A stretch of DNA of 64,000 nucleotides, taken from NCBI GenBank assembly GCA_029237695.1, contig CM055265.1, forward strand, positions 217,547,679 to 217,611,678, read 5' to 3'. Numbering within the stretch: the first letter of the stretch is position 1; every line of letters begins with the position of its first letter. The translations under genes and the position numbers were made by a program. Of this stretch, positions 46,413 to 61,400 are shown one piece after another. This DNA comes from Conchocele bisecta (Eukaryota; Mollusca; Bivalvia; Lucinida; Thyasiridae). The notes under the pieces were generated by a model. It was given only the letters and a program-made list of their open reading frames with translations, searched no databases and had not been told where the DNA came from.

Positions 46413-49400
46413 CAGCTGGTGAGAAACTTCAGCCAAGTCAAAGGCCTCAATGTAAGTACAATGTATCTGTAACTACAGCCAAGTCAAAGGTCTCAGTTTA
46501 AGTACAATGTATCTAGAACTTCAGCGAAGTCAAAGGCCTCAATGTAAGTACAATGTATCTAGAACTTCAGCCAAGTCAAAGGCCTCAATGTAAGTACAAT
46601 GTATCTAGAACTACAGCCAAGTCAAAGGCCTCAATGTAAGTACAATGTATCTAGAACTACAGCCAAGTCAAAGGCATCAATGTAAGTACAATGTATCTGG
46701 AACTTCAGCCAAGTCAAAGGCCTCAATGTAAGTACAATGTATCTAGAACTACAGCCAAGTCAAAGGCCTCAATGTAAGTACAATGTATCTGGAACTACAG
46801 CATGCAAGGTCTCTAATAATGTAAGTACAATGTATCTGGAACTACAGCCAAGTCAAAGGCCTCAATGTAAGTACAATGTATCTAGAACTACAGCCAAGTC
46901 AAAGGCCTCAATGTAAGTACAATGTATCTGGAACTACAGCCAAGTCAAAGGCCTCTGTGTAAGTACAATGTATCTGGAACTACAGCCAAGTCAAAGGCCT
47001 CAATGTAAGTACAATGTATCTGGAACTACAGCCAAGGCAAAGGTTTCTATGTAAGTACAATGTATCTGGAACTACAGCCAAGTCAAAGGTCTCAGTGTAA
47101 GTACAATGTATCTAGAACTTCAGCCAAGTCAAAGGCCTCAATGTAAGTACAATGTATCTGGAACTACAGCCAAGGCAAAGGCCTCTATGTAAGTACAATG
47201 TATCTAGAACTACAGCCAAGTCAAAGGCCTCAATGTAAGTACAATGTATCTGGAACTACAGCCAAGGCAAAGGCCTCTATGTAAGTACAATGTATCTGGA
47301 ACTACAGCCAAGTCAAAGGCCTCAATGTAAGTACAATGTATCTGGATCTACAGCCAAGTCAAAGGCCTCAATGTAAGTACAATGTATCTGGAACAACAGC
47401 CAAGGCAAAGGTCTCAATGTAAATACAATGTATCTGGAACTACAGCCAAGTCAAAGGCCTCAATGTAAGTACAATGTATCTAGAACTTCAGCCAAGTCAA
47501 AGGCCTCTATATAAATACAATGTATCTGGAACTACAGCCAAGTCAAAGGTCTCTATGTAAGTACAATGTATCTGGAACTACAGCCAAGTCAAAGGCATCA
47601 ATGTAAATACAATGTATCTGGAACTACAGCCAAGTCAAAGGCGTCTATGTAAATACAATGTATCTGGAACTACAGCCAAGTCAATGGCATCAATGTAAAT
47701 ACAATGTATCTGGAACTACAGCCAATTCAATAGTATCAATGTAAATACAATGTATCTGGAACTACAGCCAAGTCAAAGGCCTCTATGTAAGTGCAATGTA
47801 TCTGGAACTACAGCCAAGTCAAATGCCTCTATGTAAGTACAATGTATCTGGAACTACAGCCAAGTCAAAGGCCTCAATGTAAATACAAGGTATCTGCAAC
47901 TACAGCCAAGTCATGAGGTCAAACGATGTAAATACAAATGTATCTGGAACTACAGCCACCGTCAAAGGCCATCTATGTAAGTACAATGTATCTGGAACTA
48001 AAACAAAGCCATGTCAAGGCATCAATGTAAATACAATGTACAAGGAAACTAACAGCTAAGTCAAAGGCCTCAATGTAGGTACAATGTATCTGGAACTCAG
48101 CAGTCAAAAGTCAAATGCCTCTATGTAAGTACAATGTATCTGGAACTACAGCCAAGTCAAAAGGCCTCAATGTAAATACAATGTTATCTGGAACTAAACC
48201 AAGTCCAAAGGTCAGGTTCGCAATATGTAAATACTACGTACCTGGAAAAAACTACAGCCAAGTCAAAGGCCTCAATATAAGTAACAAATGATCTGGAACT
48301 ACAAAGCTATGTATCTGAATAACAAAAGCAAAGTCAAGGTCCTATGTAAAAGTACAATGTATCTGGAACTACCAAGGCAAAGGTCAAAGCCATCCAATGT
48401 AAATAACAAAATGTATCTGGAAACTAAAGCAAGGTCCAAGGGTCTTGTAAGTACAAATGTATCGGAACTACAGCAAGTCAAGGATTGAAATACAAGTCAT
48501 GCAATTCAATGATCAATGTAAATTGTATCTGGAACTACAAGCCAAGTCAAAGGCTCTATGTAATACAAAATGTATCTGGAATCAGCCAAGCAAAATCAAT
48601 GGCAATCAATGTAAGTACAATGTATCTGGAACTACAAGCAAGTCAAATGCATCAATGTAAATCAATGTATCTGGAACTACAGCCAGTCAGCCGTCTATGT
48701 GTACAATGTATCTGGAACTACAGCAAGTAAAATGGCCTCTATGGTAATAAACAATGTATCTGGACTACACCAAGTCCAATGGCCTCATGTATACAATGTA
48801 TCTGGACCTACACCAAGTCCAAGGCTCTATGTAAGTACATGTATCTGGAACTAACACCGCAAAGGCAAAGGTCATGACTGCCAAAGCATGTAAGTAAATA
48901 CTAATGTATCTGGTCAAACTCATAAGTAAACAATGTGTCGGACTACAGCCAAACAAAGTCTAATGAAATCAATATCTGGTCAACTATAATAAGTAATGTG
49001 GAACTCAGCCAAGTCAAATGCATCAATGTAAATAAAATGGTATCTGAAATACAGCAAATCAAAGGCGTCAATGTAAATACAATGTATCTGGAACTACAGC
49101 CAAGTCAATGGCATCAAGTAAGTACAAATGTATGTAACTAGCCAAGTCAAATGGCTCAATGTAAATACAAGTATCTGGAACTACGCCAAGCAAAGGCGTC
49201 TAGTAAATACAATGTATCTGGACTACAGCAAGTCAATGGAATCAATTAAATTACAATGTTAACTACAGGCCAAGTCAATGGCATCAAAGTAAATACAATG
49301 TATCTGGACCTACAGCCAAGTCAAAGGCTCAGGTAATGTTGGATCAGCCAAGTAATGGATCAATGTAAATACAATGTATCTGGAACTGCAGCCAGTCAAT

Positions 49401-52400
49401 GGCATCAAAGTAAATACAATGATCTGGACCTACAGCCAAGTCAAAGGCTCAATGTAGGTACAATGTGTCGGAATCAAGCCAAGTCAGGTCTATGTAAGTG
49501 TAATCTGGGAACTACGCCATGTTAATGGCATCAAGTAAAATACAATGTATCTGGAATACAAGATAAGTAAAGGCTCAATGAGTACAATGTATCTGGAACT
49601 ACAGCCAAGTCAGGCTATTAAGTGCAATGTATCTGGAATACGCAAAGTAATGCCTCTATGTAAGTCAATGTACTGGAACTACAGCAAGTCAATGGCCTCA
49701 TGTATAAAATACAATGTAATCTGGAAACTACACCGAGGCAAGGCCTCTAGTAATACTGTACTGGAACTACAGCCAAGGCAAAGGGTCTATGTAAGTAACA
49801 ATGTATAGTAACTACATCCAAGTCAAAATGCAACTACAATGTATCCTGGATCTAACAAGCCAAGTCAAAGGCGTCTATGTAAATACAATGTATCTGGAAC
49901 TACAGCCAAGTCAATGGCATCAATGTAAATACAATGTATCTGGAACTACAGCCAAGTCAAATGCATCAATATAAATACAATGTATCTGGAACTACAGCCA
50001 AGTCGAAGGCGTCTATGTAAATACAATGTATCTGGAACTACAACCAAGTCAATGGCATCAATGTAAATACAATGTATCTGGAACTACAGCCAAGTCAAAG
50101 GCCTCTATGTAAGTACAATGTATCTGGAACTACAGCCATGTCAATGGCATCAATGTAAATACAATATATCTGGAACTACAGCCAAGTCAAATGCCTCAAT
50201 GTAAGTGCAATGTATCTGGAACTACAGCAAAGTCAAATGCCTCTATGTAAGTACAATGGATCTGGAACTACAGCCAAGTCAAAGGCCTCAATGTAAATAC
50301 AATGTATCTGGAACTACAGCCAAGTCAAAGGCCTCTATTAAGTACAATGTATCTGGAACTACAGCCATGTCAATGGCATCAATGTAAATACAATGTATCT
50401 GGAACTACAGCCAAGTCAAAGGCCTCAATGTAGGTACAATGTATCTGGAACTACAGCCAAGTCAAAGGTCTCTATGTAAGTACAATGTATCTGGAACTAC
50501 AGCCAAGTCAAAGGCCTCTATGTACGTACAATGTATCTGGAACTACAGCCATGTTAATGGCATCAATGTAAATACAATGTATCTGGAACTACAGCCAAGT
50601 CAAAGGCCTGAATGTAGGTACAATGTATCTGGAACTACAGCCAAGTCCAAGGTCTCTATGTAAGTGCAATGTATCTGGAACTACAGCAAAGTCAAATGCC
50701 TCTATGTAAGTACAATGTATCTGGAACTACAGCCAAGTCAAAGGCCTCAGTGTAAATACAATGTATCTGGAACTACAGCCAAGTCAAAGGTCTACATGTA
50801 AATACAATGTATCTGGAAATACAGCCATGTCAAAGGCCTCAATGTAGGTACAATGTATCTGGAACTACAGCCAAGTCAAATGTCTCAATGTAAATACAAT
50901 GTATCTGGAACTACAGCCAAGTCAAATGCCTCTTTGTAAGTACAATGTATCTGGAACTACAGCCAAGTCAAAGGCCTCAATGTAAGTGCAATGTATCTGG
51001 AACTACAGCCAAGTCAAATGCATCAATGTAAATACATGTACAATGTATCTGGAACTCATGCATCAATGTAAATACAATGTATCTGGAACTACAGCCAAGT
51101 TAATGGCCTCTATGTACATACAATGTATCTGGAACTACAGCCAAGTCAAAGGCCTCAATGTAAATACAATATATCTGAACTACAGCCAAGTCAAAGGTCT
51201 CAATGTAAGTACAATATATATAGAACTACAGCCAAGTCAATGGCATCAATGTACATACAATGTATCTGGAACTACAGCCAAGTCAAATGCATCAATGTAA
51301 ATACATTTTTTCTGGAACTACAGCCATGTCAAAGGCCTCTATGTAAGTACAATGTATCTGGAAATACAGCCATGTGAAAGGCCTCTATGTAAGTACAATG
51401 TATCTGGAACTACAGCCAAGTCAAAAGCATCAATGTAAATACAATGTATCTGGAACTACAGCCAAGGCAAAGGCCTCTATGTAAGTACAATGTATCTGGA
51501 ACTACAGCCAAGTCAAATGCATCAATGTAAATACAATGTATCTGGAACTACAGCCAAGTCAAAGGTGTCTATGTAAATACAATGTATCTGGAACTACAGC
51601 CAAGTCAGTGGCATCAATGTAAATACAATGTATCTGGAAATACAGCCAAGTCAAAGGCCTCTATGTAAGTATAATGTATCTGGAACTACAGCCAAGTCAA
51701 AGGCCTCTATGTAAGTGCAATGTATCTGGAACTACAGCCAAGTTAAATGCCTCTATGTAAGTACAATGTATCTGGAACTACAGCCAAGTCAAAGGCCTCA
51801 ATGTAAATACAAGGTATCTGGAACTACAGCCAAGTCATAGGTCTCAATGTAAATACAATGTATCTGGACTTCAGCCAAGTCAGGCCTTATGTAAGTACAA
51901 ATGTATTGGAACTGCAGCATGTCAATGGCATCAATGTAAACCTACAATGTATCTGGAACTACAGCCAAAGTCAAAGGCCTCAATGTAAGTGCAATGTATC
52001 TGGAACTACAGCAAAGTTCAAATGCCTCTATGTAAGTACAATGTATCTTGGAACTACAAGCCAAGTCATAGGTCTCAATGTAAATACAATGTATCTGGAA
52101 ACTACAGCCAGTCAAAGCCTCCTAAGTAAGTACAATGTATTGGAAACTACGCATGTATGGCCTATCAATGTAAAATTCAAAATGTACTTGGAACTACAGC
52201 CAAGTCAAAGGCTCAATCCTAGGTAGGTACAATGTATCTGGAAACTACAGCAAAGTCAATGCCTCTATAAGTACAATGTATTCTGGAATACAGCCAAGTT
52301 TCAATGCTAATTGTAAAAATACAATGTATCTGGAACTACAGCCAAGTCAAAGGTCGCAATGTAAATACAAAGTATCTGGAACTACAGTCCATGTCAAAGG

Positions 52401-55400
52401 CCTCAAATATTAATGTACAATTGTATGGAAACTACAGCCAAGTCAATGGCCTCTATGTAAGTACAATGTATCTGGAACTACAGCCCTGAACTGGCACAAA
52501 GTAAATACAATGTATCTGGAAAAACTAGCCAGTCAAAGGCTTCAATGTAAAGGTTACAATGTATCTGGATCTACAGCCAAGTCAAAGGTCTCTATGTAAG
52601 TACAATGTATCTGGAACTACAGCCATGTCAATGGCTATCAATGTATACAATGTATCTGGAACTACAGCTAAGTCAAAGGCCTCAAATGTAGGTACAATGT
52701 ATCTGGAAACTACAGCAAAGTCAAATGCTTCTATGTAAGTGCAAATGTATCTGGAACTACAGCCAAAGTTCAAAAGGTGCTCTATGTAAGTACAATGTAT
52801 CTTGGAACTACAGCCAAGTCAATGGCATCTAATGTAAATACAATGTATCTGGAACTACAGCCTGAGGCAAAGGCCTCTAATGTAAGTACAATGTATCTGG
52901 AACTACAGCCAAGGTTCAAAGGCCTCTATAAGTAAAGTACAATGTATCTTAGGAACTACAGCCAAGTGAAAATGCATCAATGTAAATACAATGTATCTGG
53001 AACTACAGCCAAGTCAAAGGCGTCTATGTAAAATACAATGTATCTGGAACTTACTGGAGCAAGTCATAGGTTCTATGTCAATGTACAATGTATCTGGAAA
53101 CTACAGCCAAGTCAAATGCATCAATGTAATAATTACAATGTATCTGGAACTTACAGCCAAGTCAAATGCATCAATATAATACAATGTATCTGGAACTACA
53201 GCACCAAGTAAAACAAATGGACAAGTCTTATATAATACAATGTATCTGGAACTACAGCCAAAGTCAAAATGGCATCATGTAAATACAATGTATCTGGAAC
53301 TACAGCCAAGTCAAATGGCATCAATATAAATTACAATGTATCTGGAATACTAGCCAAGTGGCGAATGCAGGGCTCAATATGTGAAGTACAATGTATCTGG
53401 AACTACAGCCAAGTCAAATGGATCAATATAATACAAATGTATTCTGGAACTACAGCCAAGGCTAAATCAGTAAGTACAAATGCATCAATGTAAAGTTACA
53501 AATGTATCTGGAACTACAGCCAAGTCAAAGGACTTAATATTAAGTAAGTACAATGTATCTGGATCTACAGCCAATGTCAATGGCACATCAATGTAAAAAT
53601 ACAAATGTATCTGGAAACTACAGCCAAGTCAAATGCCTCAATGTAATGACAATGTATCTGGAACTACAGCCAAGTCAAATGGCATCTATGTAAAAACAAT
53701 GTATCTGGAACTACAGCCAAGTCAAATGCCTCAATGTAATACAATGTATCTGGGAACTACAGCCAAGTCAAATTGGCTCAATGTAAATTACAAATGGTCT
53801 GGAACTACAGCCAATGGTCAAGGCGCTCAACCATAGTAATTCAATGTATCTGGGAACTACAGCCAGTCATGGCCTCAAATATAAGTACAATGTATCTGGA
53901 ATACTTTTTAAGCCATGTCATTGCAATGATCAAATATAAATACAATGTATCTGGACTACAGACCAAGTCCAAGGAGGCCTCTAATGTAGGTCAATGTATA
54001 CTGGAACTACAGCCAAGTCAAATGGCCTCTATGTAAGTACAATGTATCTGGAAATACAAAGCCAAAGTCAAAGGCCTTCAATGTAGTACAATGTATCTGG
54101 AACTTACAGCCATGCAAAGGGCATCATGTAAAAGTACCAATGTATCTGGAACTACAGCCAAGTCAAATAGCTGAATGTAGGTACAATGTATCTGGGAAAC
54201 TACAGCCAATGTCAAAGGTTTCTCATGTAAGTGCAATAAAGTATCTGGAACTACAGCAAAGTCAAATGCCTCTAATGTAAATACAATGTATCTGGAACTA
54301 CAGCCAAGTCAAAGGCCTCTAGTGTAAAGTACAAATGTATCTGGGAACTACAGCCAATGTCAAAGGTGCATCTAAATACAATGTATCTGGAAATACAGCC
54401 ATGTCAAAGCCTCAATGTAGGTTCAATGTATCTGGAACTACAGCCAAGTCAAATGTCTCAATGTAAAGTACAATGTTATCTGGAACTACAGCCAAGTCAA
54501 ATTGGCCTCAATTTGTAGTACAATGTATCTGGAAACTACAGCCAAGTCAAAGGCTCAATGTAAGTGCAATGTATCTGGAAACTACAGCCATGTCAAATGC
54601 ATCAAGTAAATACAATGTACCAATTGAATGGAAACTCATGCAGTCAATGTCAAATAAGTACAATGTATCTGGAAAACTACAGCCAATTGGTCATGGCATC
54701 ATGTAAATACAAAAAATGTATCAGGAACTACAGCCAAGTCAAAGGCTCCAATGTAAAATACAATATATGAACTAACAGCCAAGTCAAAGGTCTCAATGTA
54801 AGTAACAATGATATAGAACTACAGCCAAGTCAAATGGCATCAAATGTCATACAATGTATCTGGAATACAGCCAATCAATGCAATCAATGTAAATACATTT
54901 TTTCTGGAACTACAGCCAGTCAAAGGCCTGATGTAAGTACAATGTATCTGGAACTTACAGCCATGTCCAAGGCCCTCTATGTAAGTACAATGTATCTGGA
55001 ACTACAGCAAGTCAAAAAGCATCAATGTAAATACAATGTATCTGGAACTACAGCCAAGGTCAAAGGCCTCTATGTAAAGTACAATGTATCTGGAACTACA
55101 GCCAAGTTCAAATTGGTTATCAATGTAAATACAATGTATCTGGAATACAGCCAGTCAAAGGCCTCTATGTAGTACCAATGTATCTGGGAATACAGCCAAG
55201 TCATGCCTCTATGTAAGTACAATGTATCTGGAAACTACAGCAAGTTCAAATGCCTTCTTACTGTAAGTACAATGTATCTGGAACTACAGCCAACGTCAAA
55301 CAAAGGCTCATGTAAAAATACAATGGTATCAGGGAACTACAGCCAAGTCATGGTTCTCTCAATGTAAAGTACAATGTATTGGAACTTCATTGCCAAGTCA

Positions 55401-58400
55401 AAGGCTTATGTAGTACAATGTATCTGGAAAACTGCAGCATGTCAGTGGCATCTAATGTAATACAATGTATCTGGAACTACAGCCAATGTCAAAGGGCCTC
55501 AATGTAAGTGCAATATATTTGGAAATCCACAGCCAAAGTCAAATGTCTCAATGTAAGTACAATGTATATGGAACTACAGCCAAGTCATGGTCTCAATGTA
55601 TACAATGTATCTGGATCTACAGCCAAGTCAAATGCCATCTAATGTAAGAACAATGTATCTGGAACTACAGCCATGTCAATTGGCTTCATGTAAATACAAT
55701 GTATCTGGAAATTACAGCTTAGTCAAAGGCCTTCAATGTAAGTACAATGTATCTGGAACTACAGCCAGTCAAATGGCCCTCAAATTTTGTAAAGTACAAT
55801 GTATCTGGAACTTCAGCCAGTCAATGGCCTAAACAATGTAAGTACAATGTATCGGAACCTACAGCCAAGTCAAAGGGTCGCATAAGTAAATACAACGTAT
55901 CTGGAACTACAGCAATGTCAAAAGGCCTCTAATATAAAGTACAATGTATCTGGAACTACAGCCAAAGTCAAATGGCCTCTATGTAAGTACAATGTATCTG
56001 GAACTACAGCCAATGTCAAATAAGGCCTCTAAATGTAAAGTACAAATGTATCTGGAACTACAGCCAAGCTCAAAGGCTTCAATGTAGGTACAAGTATCTG
56101 GAACTACAAGCCAAGTCATAGGTTCAATGTAAGTACAATGTATCTGGACTACAGCCATGTCAAATGGCCTCAATGTAAGTACAATGTATCTGGAACTACA
56201 GCCAAGTCAGGCCTCAATGTAAAGGTACAAGTGTAAATGGAACTACTCCAAGTCAAAGGTCTCTAATGTAAGTGCAATGTATCTGGAACTACAGCAAAAA
56301 GTAAAAATGCCTCTATGTAAGTACAATGTATAATGGAATACAGCCAAGTCATAAAGGCCTCTCATGTAAATACAATTGTATCTGGAACTACAGCCAAAGT
56401 CAAAGGCCATCTATGTAAGTAACAATGTATCTGGAACCACAGCCATGTCAATGGCCATCAATGTAAATGACAATGTATCTGGAACTACAGCTAAGTCAAA
56501 GGTCCGCAATGTAGGATACAATTGTATATGGTAACTACAGCACATGTCAAATGGCCTCTTTTTTTATATAAGTACAATGTATCTGGAACTACAGCAAGGT
56601 CAAATGCCTCAATGTAAAGTACAATGTATCTGGAACTACAGCATGTCAAAGGTCGCATCAAAGTAAATACATGTATCTGGAACATACAGAAACCAAGTCA
56701 AAGGCCTTCAATATAAGTACAATGTATCTGGAACTACAGCCAAGTCAAAGGTGCCTCTATGTAAGTACAATGTATCTGGAAACTACAGCCATGTCAATGG
56801 CAATCAATGTAAATACAATGTATCTGGAACTACAGCCAAGTCAAAGGCTTCAATGTAGGTACAACTGTATCTGGAACTACAGCCAAGTCAAAGGTATCTT
56901 ATTGTAAGTCAATGTATCTGGAACTACAGCAAATGTCAATGGCATCTAATGTAAAGTTACAATGTATTCTGGAACTACAGCCAAGTCAATGGCCTCTATG
57001 TAGGTACAATGTATATGGAAACTACAGCCGAAGGTCAAAGGTCTCTATGTAAGTACAATTTTGTATCTGGAACTACAGCCAAGGCCAAATGCCTCTATGT
57101 CCAAGTACAATGTATCTGGAACTACAGCCAATGTCAAATGGCATCTAATGTAAATACTATGTATCTGGAACTACAGCCCGAAGTCAAAGGCGTCTATGTA
57201 AGTTACAATGTATCTGGAACTACAGCCAAGGTCAAATGGCATCTTATGTAAAGTACAATGTATCTAGGAACTACAGCGAAGTCAAATGCATCAATGTAAA
57301 TACAATGTATCTGGAACTACAGCCAAAGTCAAAGGCGTCTATGTAAATACAATGTATCTTGGAACAACTAAAGCCAAGTCAATGGCATCAATGTAAATAC
57401 AATGTATCTGGAACTACAGCCAAGTCAAATTGCATCAATGTATAAATACAATGTATCTGGAACTACAGCCCAAAGGGCAAAGGTCGTCTATTTAAGTAAA
57501 TACAATGTATCTGGAACTACAGCCAAGTCAATTGGCCTCATGTAAAAGTACAATTGTATATGGAACTACAGCCAAGTCAAATTGGCATCAATGGTAAGTA
57601 CAATGTATCTGGAACTACAGCCAAGGTCAAAGGCCTCTCCTATTTAAGTACAATGTATCTGGAACTACAGCCAAGTCAAAGGCCTCAATGTAAGTACAAT
57701 GTATCTAGGAACTACAGCCAAGGTCAAAGGTTTGGCCCTCAATGTAAGTTACAATGTATCTTGGAACTAAAGACCAAAGTCAAAGGTCTCAGTGCCAAGT
57801 ACAAGTATCTAGAACTTCAGCCAATCAAGGCCTTCAATGTAAGTACAATTGGTATCTGGAACTGCCAAGACAGGCAAAGGCCTCAATGTAAGTACAATGT
57901 ATCTTGAACTACAGCCAAGTGGCAAAGGCCTCTTTTATGTAAGTACAATGTATCTGGAACTACAGCAAGGTCTAAGGTCTCAGTGTAAGTACAATGTATC
58001 TAGAACTTACAGCCAAGTCAAAGGCCTCAATGTAAGTACAATGTATCTAGGAACCTACAGCCAAGGTTCAAAGGCCTCTATGTAAGTACAATGTATCTAG
58101 GAACTACAGCCAAGGTCAAAGGCCTCAATGTAAGTACAATGTATCTGGAACTACAGCCAAGGCAAATGGACCTCTATGTAAGTACAATGTATCTAGAACT
58201 ACAGCCAAGTCAAAGGCCTCTAATGTAAGTACAATGTATCTAGAACTACAGCCAAGTCAAATGGCCTCAATGTAAATACAATGTATCTGGAAACTACAGC
58301 CAAGGCAAAGGCCTCTATGTAAGTACAATGTATCTGGAACTACAGCCAAGTACAAAGGCCTCAATGTAGTACAATGTATCTGGAACACCGCCAAGGCAAA

Positions 58401-61400
58401 GGTCTCAATGTAAATACAATGTATCTGGAACTATACTAGCAAAGTCAAAGGCTCAATGTAAGTACAATGTTTATCTAGAACTTCAGCCAAGTCAAAGGCC
58501 ACCTCTATATAAATACAATGTATCTGGAACTTACAGCCAAGCAAAGGTCTCTATGTAAGTACATGTATCTGGAAACTACAGCCAGTCACAGGCATCAATG
58601 TAAATACGATGTATCTGGAACTACAGCCATGTCAAAAGGGCGTCTATGTAAATACAATGTAATCTGGTAACTACAGCCAAGTCAATGGCATCAAATGTAA
58701 ATACAATGTATCTGGACTACAGCCAATTCAATAGTATCAATGGAAATACAATGTATCTGGAGCTACTGCAAGTCAAAAGGGCCTCTATGTAAGTGCAATG
58801 TATCTAGGAAAAAAACTTACAGCCAAGTCAATATGCCTCTATGTAAAGTACAATGTATCTGGAACTACAGCCAAGTTCAAAGGCCTCATGTAAATACACG
58901 GTATCTGCAAACTACAGCCAAGTCATAGGTCTCAAGGTAAATACAATGTATCTGGAAATACAGCCAAGTCAAGAAGGCCCTCTATGTAAGTTACTATGTA
59001 TCTGGAACTACAGCCATGTCATGGCATCAATGTATAAATACAATGTATCTGGAACTAAAGTAAGTCAAAGGCCTCAATGTGGTACAAAATCGTATCTGGA
59101 ACTACAGCAAAGTCAAAGGCCTCTTTGTAAGTTACAATGTTTCTTGGCACTACAAGCCAAGTCATGGCCTCAATGTAAATTCACTGTATCTGGAACTACA
59201 GCCAAAGGTCAAGGTTCGCAATGTAAATACAACGTATCTGGAAAACTACTGCCAATGTCCAAAGGCCTCAATATATGGTACAAAATGCATCTGGAACTTA
59301 AAGCCAAGTCAAAGGCTCTATGTAAGGGTACAATGTAATCTAGAACTTACAGCCCAAATGTCATGGGCAATCAAGTAAATACAATGTATTGGAACTACAG
59401 CCAAGTCAAAGGCTTCCAATGTTAAAGGTACAAAATGGTATCTGGAACTCAGCAAGTCAGTCTCTCTGTAAAAGTACCTAATGTATATGGAAACTTACAG
59501 CCGGAATGTCCATGGATCAATGTAAATACCATATGTATCTGGAACTACAGCCAAGTCAAAGGCTCAATGTAGGTAGGTACAATGTAATCTGGAAACTACA
59601 GCCAAGTCAAAAAGGTCTCTATGTTAAGTGCAATGTATCTGGAAACTTACAGCAAAGGTTAAAATGCCTCTATGTAAGTGCCAATGTATCTTGGAAAACT
59701 ACAGCAAGTTCAATGGCCCTCTTATGTAAAATTACAATGTAATCTGAGGAAACTTACAGCCGAGGCAAAGGCCTTAATGTAAGTACAATGGTTCTAGGAA
59801 CTCACAGCCAAGTCAAAGGCCTCATATACGTCCAAATTGTATCTGAACTAACAGGCCAAGTCCAAAAGGCCTCTATTTAAAGTACAATGTATCTGGAACT
59901 ACAAGCCAATGTCAAAATGGCATCCAAAGTAAATTCCAATGTATCTGGAATAACACCAAAGTTCAAAGGCTTCAATTGTAGGTACAATGCAATCAGGGAT
60001 CTACCCAAGTCCAAAGTCCAAAGGTCGTCAATGTAAGTACAATAGGTATCCTGGAACTACAGCCAAAATCTGTCAATGGCACAATGTAAAATACAATGAT
60101 ATCCTGGAACCAACAAGCTAAGTCAAAGGCCATCAATGTAGGTACAATGTATCTGGAACTACAGCAAAGTAAAATGCCTCTATATAAGTGCAATGTATCT
60201 GGAACTACAGCAAAGTAAAATGCCTCTATGTAAGTACAATGTATCTGGAACTACAGCCAAGTCAATGGCCTCTATGTAAATACAATGTATCTGGAACTAC
60301 AGCCGAGGCAAAGGCCTCTATGTAAGTACAATGTATCTGGAACTACAGCCAAGGCAAAGGGCTCTATGTAAGTACAATGTATCTAGAACTACATCCAAGT
60401 CAAATGCATCAATGTAAATACAATGTATCTGGAACTACAGCCAAGTCAAAGGCGTCTATGTAAATACAATGTATCTGGAACTACAGCCAAGTCAATGGCA
60501 TCAATGTAAATACAATGTATCTGGAACTACAGCCAAGTCAAATGCATCAATATAAATACAATGTATCTGGAACTACAGCCAAGTCAAATGCATCAATATA
60601 AATACAATGTATCTGGAACTACAGCCAAGTCAAATGCATCAATATAAATACAATGTATCTGGAACTACAGCCAAGTCAAAGGCATCAATGTAAATACAAT
60701 GTATCTGGAACTACAGCCAAGTCAAAGGCATCAATATAAATACAATGTATCTGGAACTACAGCCAAGTCAATGGCATCAATGTAAATACAATGTATCTGG
60801 AACTACAGCCAAGTCAATGGCATCAATATAAATACAATGTATCTGGAACTACAGCCAAGTCAAAGGCCTCTATGTAAGTGCAATGTATCTGGAACTACAG
60901 CCAAGTCAAATGCCTCTATGTAAGTACAATGTATCTGGAACTACAGCCAAGTCAAATGGATCAATGTAAATACAATGTATCTGGAACTACAGCCAAGGCA
61001 AAGGTCTCTATGTAAGTACACTGTATCTGGAACTACAGCCAAGTCAAAGGCCTCAATGTAAGTACAATGTATCTGGAACTACAGCCAAGTCAAAGGCCTC
61101 AATGTAAATACAAGGTATCTGGAACTACAGCCAAGTCATAGGTCTCAATGTAAATACAATGTATCTGGAACTACAGCCAAGTCAAAGGCCTCTATGTAAG
61201 TACAATGTATCTGGAACTACAGCCATGTCAATGGCATCAATGTAAATACAATATATCTGGAACTACAGCCAAGTCAAATGCCTCAATGTAAGTGCAATGT
61301 ATCTGGAACTACAGCAAAGTCAAATGCCTCTATGTAAGTACAATGGATCTGGAACTACAGCCAAGTCAAAGGCCTCAATGTAAATACAATGTATCTGGAA